Source: an uncultured Christensenella sp. (GTDB taxonomy: Bacteria > Bacillota > Clostridia > Christensenellales > UBA3700). From it: a stretch of DNA of 64,000 nt. Both the position numbers and the translations under genes were made by a program. This document shows positions 52,313 to 60,348 of the stretch, piece by piece. The stretch covers positions 100,564 through 164,563 of the forward strand of contig CAJTPC010000001.1 in assembly GCA_910578245.1 (NCBI GenBank), given 5' to 3'. Below the pieces are notes generated by a model, which saw only the letters and a program-made list of their open reading frames with translations, searched no databases and had not been told where the DNA came from. How positions within the stretch are numbered: the first letter of the stretch is position 1; every line of letters starts with the position of its first letter.

Positions 52313-53509
52313 ATGAAAAAATTTTTCGCTGTTTTAACGGTTTTAATATGCGCAATTCTCTGCTCATTAGGACTTGTAGCCTGCAATACGGACGAGGATG
52401 AACTTGTTGAGGTTAAGGGAATTACACTTGACGTAACTGAATTAACGCTTAAAGAAGGCGAATATTATGCATTAACTGCTACAGTAACACCGTCAAACGC
52501 AAGCAATCAGGAAATTGAATGGTTGACGTCGAATGATAGAGTAGCAACGGTGGATAACGGTAACGTCGTAGCCGTAGCGGAAGGTAAGGCAATTATATCC
52601 GTAACTACAAACAACGGCAAAACTGCGTCGTGTACCGTGACGGTTGAAGCGGAGATGGAAGAATCGCCTGTTAAATGTACCGTTACTCTATATGCAAATG
52701 GCGGAGTTTTTGAGGGAGGAAGCGAAACTTACGAAATGCAGGTGAACCACGGTGATAGGCTGAGCGGTGATTTAACCGTGACTAGAGGAGATAAGTATGT
52801 CTTCACAAACTGGTATACAGACGAAAACCGCACAAATTTATGGGACTTAGACGAGGATATTGTAACAGAGGATATAGAACTTTTCGCAGGTTGGAAATAT
52901 TTGAATAAATATCAGTCAGTTATCGACTCTCTTGAAGAGAGAATTAAAGCCCAATTGCAAGATAATAGCGCAGATGTCGAAATTCTGTCCTTATTCAAGG
53001 ATAAAGATGGATATCTTTGCTTTGTCGAAAAAAACGGCAAAGACGTGTTTTCGTATAAGACTGACATTTACGGTTTTGACGAAATAGTAGGCGACGCAGA
53101 TATTATTTTACAAATTTCTAATACTACTTTAACACAGCTTAAAACTTACAATGATAAATATACGTCTGAAAATAATTCCTATGTTGCGGATAATATGGCT
53201 TATAAATATACGTCGGCGTTAAACGCAAACGACGCTATAATATACAGTTGCGTTTCCGAATGGAAATTGTATTCAGAGGATGATTTTTCTACCAACGGTC
53301 CTTGGTATGGCTGTCAAATAAAAGCTATTATAGTAGACGAAAACGGTAATGTTTTTGATTGCAGTTTTACGGTAGTTGCGCCAATTGCTTATTATAGTTT
53401 AGTTATCGGCGGGTCTGTGTTGAGTGAAGCGGTCGACTTAATTATGATAGAATTGGGTGAAATTTCAAACGATTTTTATTCAGAGTATATCAAATCACAA
53501 CAAGCTTAA
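52313..53509 (+). CDS. Lipoprotein with Big_2 and InlB-like domains
   Basis: 398 residues. A lipoprotein signal ends in the lipobox LVAC with Cys24 as the modified residue. A Big_2 Ig-like domain (about 34-112, VKGITLDVTELTLKEGEYYALTATVTPSNA, with DNGNVVAVAEGKAIISV) is followed by an InlB-type beta repeat (about 118-195, VTLYANGGVFEGG, FTNWYTDEN, LFAGW) and a C-terminal domain of about 200 residues that I do not recognise. Exposed outside the membrane. AAGGAG precedes the ATG. Its place between parB and dnaN is unusual and may be an insertion into the replication cluster. Confidence 0.8.
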   Translation: MKKFFAVLTVLICAILCSLGLVACNTDEDELVEVKGITLDVTELTLKEGEYYALTATVTPSNASNQEIEWLTSNDRVATVDNGNVVAVAEGKAIISVTTNNGKTASCTVTVEAEMEESPVKCTVTLYANGGVFEGGSETYEMQVNHGDRLSGDLTVTRGDKYVFTNWYTDENRTNLWDLDEDIVTEDIELFAGWKYLNKYQSVIDSLEERIKAQLQDNSADVEILSLFKDKDGYLCFVEKNGKDVFSYKTDIYGFDEIVGDADIILQISNTTLTQLKTYNDKYTSENNSYVADNMAYKYTSALNANDAIIYSCVSEWKLYSEDDFSTNGPWYGCQIKAIIVDENGNVFDCSFTVVAPIAYYSLVIGGSVLSEAVDLIMIELGEISNDFYSEYIKSQQA

Positions 53510-53540
53510 AAATAGTATATGTAGGTTGAGATTCTTTGAC

Positions 53541-53565
53541 TTCACTTCGTTTCGCTCAGAATGAC
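53541..53565 (+). repeat. Short dispersed repeat (TTCACTTCG type), copy 2
   Basis: Counterpart of 46894-46919, located 31 bases after the lipoprotein gene. Confidence 0.55.
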
Positions 53566-53579
53566 GCCTATTTAATAAA

Positions 53580-53621
53580 AAATTCTCTACAAACTATTTA
53601 ACTTAGATTTGTAGAGAATTT
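53580..53621 (-). terminator. Intrinsic terminator of dnaA-dnaN, convergent position
   Basis: AAATTCTCTACAAA and TTTGTAGAGAATTT are perfect 14-base arms. On the minus strand they are followed by TTTTTTA, 41 bases past dnaN. It may also stop plus-strand transcripts of the lipoprotein gene. Confidence 0.8.
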
Positions 53622-53661
53622 AATATCTATTACTTTTTACTTATTATTTATTACCTATCTT

Positions 53662-54768
53662 TTATCTCGTTCTTATCGGCAAAATAAGATATAAATATTC
53701 ATTACTTTCAATAGGGGTAATAACCACAGGATTACTGCTATTGGATATTTTGATAGATATATATTCGTCACTGCTGTTTTTAATGCAATCGGTGAGATAT
53801 TTAGCGCTAAGACTAATAGTTACGTCTTTACCTTTAGTAAAAGTATTTATTACTTCTTTTATATTACTCATACTGGTATTGCAATAAATAGACATCTTAC
53901 CTTCTTTTATATCTATCTTAATATAATTGCTCTTATCTTGCTTAGCTATTACGTCAACTTTATCCATACTGTATTCAAGACTTGCTCTATCTACTGTTAC
54001 TTCAGTCTCAAAATTCTTAGGAATAGTAGACTCATATTTTATAAAACTTCCGCCTATTAGAGAAGTAACAATCTTGCTATTTTCAAATTCAACCATCATT
54101 TTCTTGTCGTTGAATTTAATATTTACCGTTTCTTCATCATTTTCTAAGAGTTTAGAAATCTCGCTTAAGCTCTTTGCCGGAACTATTATGCTCGATTCTT
54201 TTTGTTCTTCAGCAAGTTCCTTATTGCAAATTGCAAGTCTGTAGCCGTCAAGACCTACGCTTCTTATTTGATTTCCTTTTATTTCAAGCAAACAACCTTT
54301 AAGCTGTTGTCTAATATCTTCGGTAGACGTAGCGAATATAGTCTTATTTACAAGGTCTTTGAAATCCTTTTGTTTAACAGAAAGGGAAGTGATATATTCT
54401 TGATCCTCGATAGCGGGATATTCGCTTATATTCATGGTTGCTATATAAATAAAGCTGTCGCAGTGAGAAATATATAGCTTGTCCGCTTCTATTTGAGAAT
54501 CGAATTCTATTATATTTTCCTTACTTATTTTTCTTATATATTCGCAAATAGTTCTTCCCGGAACTAGTACTTCTCCTTCCATAATTATATCAGCTTTTAT
54601 TTTCATTACGATAACAAACTCAATATCTGTTGCCATTATCGTCAAAGTATCGCCGAAAGCGCTAAATTTAATGCTCTCTAATATAGGCATACTCTTTTTT
54701 GAAGGAAGAGCCTTCATTACTTTTGATAAAGCGTCTGACAAATCCGTTCCGTTGCAAATAAACTTCAT
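53662..54768 (-). CDS. dnaN: DNA polymerase III subunit beta (sliding clamp)
   Basis: 368 residues, three repeats of the clamp fold. MKFICNGTDLSDALSKVMKALPSKKSMPILESI opens the protein, LKGCLLEIKGNQIRSVGLDGYRLAICNKEL marks domain 2, and the end IESNEYLYLILPIRTR is the usual clamp C-terminus. It encircles DNA and tethers the polymerase. It follows dnaA in the normal order but both genes read leftward, opposite to recF-gyrB-gyrA. A separate promoter lies in the dnaA-dnaN gap. AGAGGTG lies seven bases before the ATG. Confidence 0.96.
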   Translation of the reverse strand: MKFICNGTDLSDALSKVMKALPSKKSMPILESIKFSAFGDTLTIMATDIEFVIVMKIKADIIMEGEVLVPGRTICEYIRKISKENIIEFDSQIEADKLYISHCDSFIYIATMNISEYPAIEDQEYITSLSVKQKDFKDLVNKTIFATSTEDIRQQLKGCLLEIKGNQIRSVGLDGYRLAICNKELAEEQKESSIIVPAKSLSEISKLLENDEETVNIKFNDKKMMVEFENSKIVTSLIGGSFIKYESTIPKNFETEVTVDRASLEYSMDKVDVIAKQDKSNYIKIDIKEGKMSIYCNTSMSNIKEVINTFTKGKDVTISLSAKYLTDCIKNSSDEYISIKISNSSNPVVITPIESNEYLYLILPIRTR

Positions 54769-54840
54769 TTATACACCTCTGTAAATTATATATTTTTTAT
54801 ATTTATTAGATAATCATAATATCAATAAGGGGAGTGGAAA

Positions 54841-54940
54841 TGTTGATAAGTTATTTAATAGACCTATAATCAATAAAAATTGAGAATTTTATGTTTATAA
54901 GTATGTTGATAAATAATTTTAGTTTTCCACATTGTCCACA
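54841..54940. promoter_or_regulatory. DnaA-box cluster between dnaA and dnaN
   Basis: Four words within one mismatch of TTATCCACA: TGTTGATAA (reverse complement TTATCAACA) at 54841-54849 and 54904-54912, TTTTCCACA at 54923-54931 and TTGTCCACA at 54932-54940, the last two abutting. An AT-rich stretch follows toward dnaA. The position equals the incC part of the bipartite Bacillus origin. Confidence 0.65.
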
Positions 54941-54942
54941 AA

Positions 54943-54971
54943 AAGATATTTTTATTTATCTATTATGTCAA
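54943..54971 (-). promoter_or_regulatory. Probable dnaN promoter
   Basis: Minus-strand TTGACA, 17-base spacer, TATCTT. The start region would overlap the paired DnaA boxes, so DnaA could control dnaN. Confidence 0.5.
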
Positions 54972-55016
54972 TCGGTTATATATTTTTTATTATAAGCAGT
55001 TATTTTTTGCTTATAA

Positions 55017-56372
55017 TTATCTTTTTTGAATCATATTTTTTATGTCTTTAACTTGGTTGTTTATCAAGTTATCTTCTTTGATAAGGTCTTCTATTTTATC
55101 TCTTGCGTACATAATAGTAGTATGGTCCTTTCCTCCGAAATAACTTCCTATAGAGGCCAAAGGTACTCCCATCATGTCGTAAATTAGATAAATAGCTATC
55201 TGCCTTGCCATGACTATTTGCTTAAGTTTTTTCTTACCTATTACGTCTTGCTTTTTGACGTTGTAGTAAGAACAAGTAGCGTCTACAATGGTATCCATTG
55301 ACAATATGTGAGTAGTGACGTCAATATCGTCTTTCAGAGCTTCTTTTATTATTTCTATACTGTTTGGTTCTTTACCGAGCAATTGACAGTAGAAAATTAC
55401 TTTTTGCAGAGCGCCTTCAAGTTCTCTTATATTACTGTCTATCTTTTCCGCTATGAAATATACCACTTCTATAGGAAGATTAACGTTCTTATAAAAAGCC
55501 TTCTTTTGAAGTATGGCGATTCTTGTTTCTAAGTCGGGAGTAGATATATCTACCGTAAGACCGCTTGCAAATCTCGATTGTAATCTCTCTTCTAAGAAAG
55601 TAAGTTCCTTTGGATGACGGTCAGAGGAAAGAACGATTTGTTTTTTGAATTGATACAAGTCATTGAAGGTATGGAAAAGAGCCTCTTGAGTTCCCGTTTT
55701 GCCCGCCAAAAATTGTACATCGTCTATCATTAGTATATCAACGTTGCGATATTTTTCTCTAAATCTTCTATTTTGTTCGTTATCTTTATTATTTTTAATG
55801 CTGTCTATATAGTCGTTGACAAACTGTTCCGTAGTGCAGTAAATTATCTTGGCTTTTTTATTTTTTTTCAAGATTTCATTACCGATAGCGTTCATTATAT
55901 GCGTTTTGCCAAGGCCGACTCCTCCGTAAATAAATAGAGGATTGTGCAAAGTACCGGGTTGTTCCGCTATAGCTTTTGCGGCGGCGTATACTACTTGATT
56001 GCTTTGACCGACAACGAATTTATCAAATACAAAGTCGGAATTAAAAAAACTCTTGCTATCGATATTATCATTATTGACTTCTTCTTTAGATTCTTGAATA
56101 TGATTTTCATACACCGATACTTCGTCCGGTGTGATGATTACAAAATCGTTTATGTAAGTATAATTGAGTTTTTTTATCTCTTCAAGAATAATATCTCTAT
56201 AGTTGTTATAGATAGTATTTTTGTTAGATTTAAGAGGAGATACGATAATAAGTTTGTTATAAGCTACTGTCAAAGGCTGTAGCGAATTAAACCACATATC
56301 GTAGCTTACCGTGGATATTTTATTGGATATTCCTATCAATAATTCATTCCAAATTTTCTTACAATCTTCCAT
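55017..56372 (-). CDS. dnaA: Chromosomal replication initiator protein DnaA
   Basis: 451 residues. Domain I (about 1-80), a linker, the AAA+ domain III (FVFDKFVVGQSNQVVYAAAKAIAEQPGTLHNPLFIYGGVGLGKTHIMNAIG with Walker A; ILMIDDVQFLAGK as Walker B), and domain IV with the DnaA-box-binding DHTTIMYARDKI. It melts the origin and loads the helicase. Divergent from recF across 78 bases. The -10 box lies six bases before the ATG, with no ribosome site in between, so its message is probably leaderless. Confidence 0.97.
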   Translation of the reverse strand: MEDCKKIWNELLIGISNKISTVSYDMWFNSLQPLTVAYNKLIIVSPLKSNKNTIYNNYRDIILEEIKKLNYTYINDFVIITPDEVSVYENHIQESKEEVNNDNIDSKSFFNSDFVFDKFVVGQSNQVVYAAAKAIAEQPGTLHNPLFIYGGVGLGKTHIMNAIGNEILKKNKKAKIIYCTTEQFVNDYIDSIKNNKDNEQNRRFREKYRNVDILMIDDVQFLAGKTGTQEALFHTFNDLYQFKKQIVLSSDRHPKELTFLEERLQSRFASGLTVDISTPDLETRIAILQKKAFYKNVNLPIEVVYFIAEKIDSNIRELEGALQKVIFYCQLLGKEPNSIEIIKEALKDDIDVTTHILSMDTIVDATCSYYNVKKQDVIGKKKLKQIVMARQIAIYLIYDMMGVPLASIGSYFGGKDHTTIMYARDKIEDLIKEDNLINNQVKDIKNMIQKR

Positions 56373-56378
56373 ACGACT

Positions 56379-56407
56379 ATTATAATATAAAAAGCAAAAT
56401 ATTTCAA
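56379..56407 (-). promoter_or_regulatory. dnaA promoter, leaderless configuration
   Basis: Minus-strand TTGAAA, a 17-base spacer and TATAAT, then AGTCGT and the ATG. Initiation about seven bases after the -10 would fall on the start codon. Confidence 0.65.
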
Positions 56408-56415
56408 TAAAAATG

Positions 56416-56444
56416 TTGAGAAAATATCTAAATTATTGTAAAAT
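56416..56444 (+). promoter_or_regulatory. recF promoter, leaderless configuration
   Basis: TTGAGA, a 17-base spacer and TAAAAT ending six bases before the recF ATG. Its -35 box lies eight bases from the -35 of the divergent dnaA promoter. Confidence 0.6.
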
Positions 56445-56450
56445 ATATCT

Positions 56451-57530
56451 ATGTATATTGAGAGCGTTCAACTTAAGAATTTTCGCAGTTATGAGATAAA
56501 AGAAGTGACTTTCAAAGAAGGTCTTAATATCATAGTCGGACAAAACGCGAGCGGTAAGACTAATCTTTTGGAGAGTATTTATTGCTCGGGTATAGGTAAA
56601 TCTCCGCGTACCAACAACTATAAGGAAATGATTAAGTGGGGTAATGATATAGCCTATATTAAGGTAGTTCTTAGAAAAAACAAAACTCTTAATACAATTG
56701 AATTTTCAATAGACAGTCAAAATAAAAAGAGAATAGCCGTAGACGGAATACCTCTTGTAAAGTTGGGAGAAATAATAGGCATACTTAATATAGTTTTCTT
56801 TTCGCCGGACGAAATGAAACTTATAAAGGAAAGTCCGCAAGAGAGAAGAAGATTTGCAGATATTAGTCTTTCTCAGCAAAATAAAAAGTACTTTTATTCG
56901 CTATCTAAATACAATAACGTACTTGCTCAACGCAACAAACTGCTCAAAGAACACCGAGACGTAAAGGCTTTGCCTGAAATGTTGTACGGATGGGACGTTC
57001 AACTTGCCGAACACGGAGCGTATATTATTCAAAAGCGCTATGAATTTATTGATAAAATTAAAGGCTTTGCCAAGAATATGCACAATGAGTTGACGAGTAA
57101 TCTAGAAGATTTAGAGCTTGAGTATGAGAGTAAAGTGGAATACGGCGAAATTAAAGCCATGCAAGAGGCTTTTTTTGATAGATTAAGAAAAGACTTTGAC
57201 AAGGACTTAAATCTTCTTTATACGTCTTTTGGCGCGCACAGAGATGATATATCAATAAAAATAAACGGCATAGACGTACGTAAATTCGGATCTCAAGGTC
57301 AGCAGAGAAGCGTGGCTTTGTCGCTTAAACTTGCGGAGATATATCTCTTTGAGAGCGAAGTGGGGGAAAAACCCGTGCTACTTCTAGACGACGTTCTTTC
57401 AGAACTCGACCCTGATAGGCGCAGAAAACTTATGGAATTATCCAGCGGACTTCAAACTCTTATCACTTGTACCGATTTCGATATGAATATAGAGCATAAC
57501 AGGATATTAATTGAAAAGGAAAAAAAATAA
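56451..57530 (+). CDS. recF: DNA replication and repair protein RecF
   Basis: 359 residues. MYIESVQLKNFRSYEIKEVTF is the standard RecF start; GQNASGKTNLLESIY is the P-loop (30-45), GSQGQQRSVALSLKLAE the ABC signature, and PVLLLDDVLSELDPDRR the Walker B and D-loop. It helps load RecA at gaps. No ribosome site precedes the ATG, and a promoter ends six bases before it. The next gene's ATG shares the A of its stop codon. The small yaaA/yaaB genes usual near recF are not here. Confidence 0.95.
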   Translation: MYIESVQLKNFRSYEIKEVTFKEGLNIIVGQNASGKTNLLESIYCSGIGKSPRTNNYKEMIKWGNDIAYIKVVLRKNKTLNTIEFSIDSQNKKRIAVDGIPLVKLGEIIGILNIVFFSPDEMKLIKESPQERRRFADISLSQQNKKYFYSLSKYNNVLAQRNKLLKEHRDVKALPEMLYGWDVQLAEHGAYIIQKRYEFIDKIKGFAKNMHNELTSNLEDLELEYESKVEYGEIKAMQEAFFDRLRKDFDKDLNLLYTSFGAHRDDISIKINGIDVRKFGSQGQQRSVALSLKLAEIYLFESEVGEKPVLLLDDVLSELDPDRRRKLMELSSGLQTLITCTDFDMNIEHNRILIEKEKK

Positions 57531-58081
57531 TGAAACATATAGGCACTCAATCTATAGAAACCGATAGATTGATATTGAGAAGATTCCAAGATAATGACGC
57601 GCAAAATATGTATGAAAATTGGGCGTCTAGCGACGACGTTACAAAGTATCTAACTTGGCAAAGTTATAAGAGCGTCAGCGATGCGAAAGAGAGAATAAAT
57701 TTTTTGAAAGAAAATTACGTCAAAGATAATTTTTACGATTGGGCAATCGTATTAAAAGAAATCGGCGAGCCTATAGGCAGTATAGGAGTAGTAGATATAA
57801 AAGAAAATATCAACGCCGTACATATTGGTTATTGCATAGGTAAAAAGTGGTGGCGTCAAGGTATTACTTCAGAGGCTTTAAGCGCCATAATAGATTTTTT
57901 CTTTGACAAAGTAAAAGTAGATAGAATAGAGAGTAGACATGACACTCTCAACGTTAATTCCGGCAAAGTTATGCAAAAGTGCGGTATGAAATACGAAGGC
58001 ACTATGAGAAAGGCAGATAGAGATAATCAAGGCATTTGCGATACCGCTTATTATGCAATATTAAAAAGCGATAGAAGATGA
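57530..58081 (+). CDS. RimJ/RimL-type GNAT acetyltransferase
   Basis: 183 residues. TDRLILRRFQDNDAQNMYENWASSDDVTKYLTW and VGIAYCIGKKWWRQGIT-like HIGYCIGKKWWRQGITSEALSAII are the GNAT motif B and A blocks of the RimJ/RimL (acetyltransf_3) group, with RQGIT as the acetyl-CoA loop; SGKVMQKCGMKYEGTMRKAD closes the family pattern. These acetylate protein N-termini or small amines. Start and stop overlap recF (TAATG), so it is coupled to recF, an unusual partner between recF and gyrB. Confidence 0.85.
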   Translation: MKHIGTQSIETDRLILRRFQDNDAQNMYENWASSDDVTKYLTWQSYKSVSDAKERINFLKENYVKDNFYDWAIVLKEIGEPIGSIGVVDIKENINAVHIGYCIGKKWWRQGITSEALSAIIDFFFDKVKVDRIESRHDTLNVNSGKVMQKCGMKYEGTMRKADRDNQGICDTAYYAILKSDRR

Positions 58082-58425
58082 AGATATATTTTGTAATATA
58101 GACTTGATCGTAGCGGATATTTAGATTTCTCGACTACGTTCTAAATGACTAAATAACAACGTCTAGACGTCTAAAGCAAGCGTCTATTACGCTTATTATG
58201 ATAAATATAAATTAAATTTTGAATTTTTCTAAAATTACTTGAATATAAACATATAATATGATATAATAATTTTATTATAATATTATAATCTTGCGTATGC
58301 GTGTACGCACGTGTGTGCGCGTGTAGGTGAGAAGGAGACGATGAATAAGTGACACGGAATAATTGGTAGCAAGACTCCGTGAGAACTTATGAAGAGGCTT
58401 CTAAATAATAAAAACGGAGGTAAAA
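58082..58425 (+). promoter_or_regulatory. gyrB promoter and structured leader
   Basis: TTGAAT, a 17-base spacer and TATAAT (58239-58267) form the promoter. The leader of about 150 bases holds a 34-bp perfect purine/pyrimidine alternation (58292-58325), AAGGAG followed by a minimal frame ATG AAT AAG TGA (58341-58352), a CACGGA/TCCGTG hairpin just after it, and GGAGG before the gyrB ATG. A second short frame, from 58390, ends across the gyrB start codon. The upstream 150 bases hold nothing recognisable. Confidence 0.5.
58292..58325. other. Perfect alternating purine/pyrimidine tract, potential Z-DNA
   Basis: 34 bases alternate without exception, mostly as CG, TG and CA steps (for example GCGTGTACGCACGTGTGTGC), the composition that most easily forms left-handed DNA under negative supercoiling. 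It lies about 18-52 bases downstream of the predicted gyrB start. Confidence 0.7.
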
Positions 58426-60336
58426 ATGAGTAACGAAAATAACCATGAGTATACACAGGACAATATTCAAGTTCTTGAAGGCTTAGAGCCTGTCAGAAAA
58501 CGTCCCGGTATGTATATTGGCTCAACCGACGAAAGAGGTTTGCATCATCTCGTATACGAAGTAGTGGATAACGCTATCGATGAGGCTATGGCAGGCTATT
58601 GCGACAAGGTCATAATAGAGATTATGCAAGACGGCGCTGTACGAGTTATAGACAACGGTAGAGGTATTCCTACCGGTATAATACCTAAAGAAGGAAAGTC
58701 GGCAGTCGAAGTCGTACTTACTAAGCTGCACGCCGGCGGTAAGTTTGGCGGTGGCGGATACAAGTTTTCCGGCGGTTTGCACGGCGTAGGCGTATCTTGC
58801 GTAAACGCGCTTTCAGAATGGCTTGACGTTGAGGTAGCTCAAAACGGTAAACTTCATAAGATGACCTTTAACAGAGGCGTTGCTCAAAGACCGCTTGCTG
58901 TGGTAGGTAATACCAACAACAGAGGTACTACTATTACCTTCTATCCGGATAGGGATATATTCGAAACTACCGATTTTAATTACGCTACGCTTAAGCACCG
59001 TATACAGGAACTTGCTTATCTTAATAAGGGATTGAGAATAGTGCTTAAAGACAGCAGACCTTTGAAAGAACAGCAAGAAGAGTTTTATTACGAAGGCGGT
59101 ATCGTAGAATACGTCGACGTACTCAACGGCGACAAGGGCGTACTTGAAAAGCCTTTTTATATTCATGCTGAAACCGACCAATACCAAGTAGAAATAGCTA
59201 TGCAATACAACGATAGCTATAGCGAAAATATTTTTTCTTACGCCAACAATATAAATACGCACGAAGGCGGAACTCACCTTGACGGCTTTAAGGCGGTGCT
59301 TACAAAGTTGTTCAATGATTACGCTGCTAATTTTAAGTTGCTCAAAAACGAAGAGAAACTGTCGGGAGAAGATTGCAGAGAAGGCTTAGTCGCAATAGTA
59401 AGCGTAAAACTCATCGACCCGCAGTTCGAAGGACAGACAAAGACAAAGCTCGGCAATAGCTTTATGAGAGGCGTGGTATCCAAGGTTATGACGGAGAAAT
59501 TCGGCGAATACCTTGAAGAAAATCCCAAGGCGGCTAAAGAACTTATACTCAAGGCTGTCAACGCTAAAAAGGCAAGAGACGCGGCTAGAAGCGCAAGAGA
59601 TTTGACAAGACGTAAGAGCGTACTGGAATCTACGACGCTTCCCGGCAAACTTGCAGACTGCTCGGACAAAGACCCCAGAAAGTGTGAAATTTACCTCGTA
59701 GAGGGCGATAGCGCAGGCGGTACGGCTAAGCAAGGCAGAGATAGACGATTCCAAGCAATCCTTCCGTTAAGAGGCAAAATTCTCAACGTAGAGAAGGCTA
59801 GACTTAACAGAGTGCTTGAGAGCGAAGAAATAAAGAATATGATTACCACGTTCGGATGCGGTATTCACGACGATTGCGACGTCAACAAGCTCAAGTATGA
59901 CAGAATTATTTGTATGACCGATGCCGACGTAGACGGCAGTCACATCAGGATATTGCTATTGACCTTCTTCTATCGCTTTATGAAGCCAATCGTAGAACAA
60001 GGACACGTATATATCGCTCAACCTCCGCTCTATAAGGTTACGCAAAAGGGTAGCAAGAAAGAGAATTATTTCTACGATGACCCATCGCTCGAGGAATTCC
60101 TCGTCAGCATAGGCAGAAAAGGCGAAATTCAAAGATATAAAGGTCTTGGCGAGATGGACGCAGAACAGCTTTGGGATACGACTATGAATCCCGAAACGCG
60201 TACGTTGCTCAGAGTTAATCTTAAGGACGCGGAAGAAGCTGACGAAATATTTAGCGTGCTTATGGGCGACGAGCCTGACAAGCGCCGTACGTTCATTGAA
60301 GAAAACGCAAATCTCGTAAAAGATTTGGACGTATAA
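58426..60336 (+). CDS. gyrB: DNA gyrase subunit B
   Basis: 636 residues, the short Gram-positive length. GHKL ATPase start (VLEGLEPVRKRPGMYIGSTDERGLHHLVYEVVDNAIDEAMAG), DNGRGIPTG, GGLHGVGVSCVNALS, and the TOPRIM parts EGDSAGGTAKQGRDR and MTDADVDGSHI with PLRGKILNVEKA. RYKGLGEMDAEQLWDTTMNP near the end is the GyrB/ParE tail. With GyrA it introduces negative supercoils. GGAGG lies nine bases upstream of the ATG. Confidence 0.97.
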   Translation: MSNENNHEYTQDNIQVLEGLEPVRKRPGMYIGSTDERGLHHLVYEVVDNAIDEAMAGYCDKVIIEIMQDGAVRVIDNGRGIPTGIIPKEGKSAVEVVLTKLHAGGKFGGGGYKFSGGLHGVGVSCVNALSEWLDVEVAQNGKLHKMTFNRGVAQRPLAVVGNTNNRGTTITFYPDRDIFETTDFNYATLKHRIQELAYLNKGLRIVLKDSRPLKEQQEEFYYEGGIVEYVDVLNGDKGVLEKPFYIHAETDQYQVEIAMQYNDSYSENIFSYANNINTHEGGTHLDGFKAVLTKLFNDYAANFKLLKNEEKLSGEDCREGLVAIVSVKLIDPQFEGQTKTKLGNSFMRGVVSKVMTEKFGEYLEENPKAAKELILKAVNAKKARDAARSARDLTRRKSVLESTTLPGKLADCSDKDPRKCEIYLVEGDSAGGTAKQGRDRRFQAILPLRGKILNVEKARLNRVLESEEIKNMITTFGCGIHDDCDVNKLKYDRIICMTDADVDGSHIRILLLTFFYRFMKPIVEQGHVYIAQPPLYKVTQKGSKKENYFYDDPSLEEFLVSIGRKGEIQRYKGLGEMDAEQLWDTTMNPETRTLLRVNLKDAEEADEIFSVLMGDEPDKRRTFIEENANLVKDLDV

Positions 60337-60348
60337 TAGGAGGCTGAA

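Noticed and set aside
55308..55532. Plus-strand frames within dnaA and similar antisense frames in other genes
   Set aside because: They are complements of conserved coding sequence and lack ribosome sites.
58300..58315. CACGTG within the gyrB leader as a parS site
   Set aside because: Only the central six bases agree; the flanks are part of the alternating purine/pyrimidine tract and lack TTT/AAA arms.
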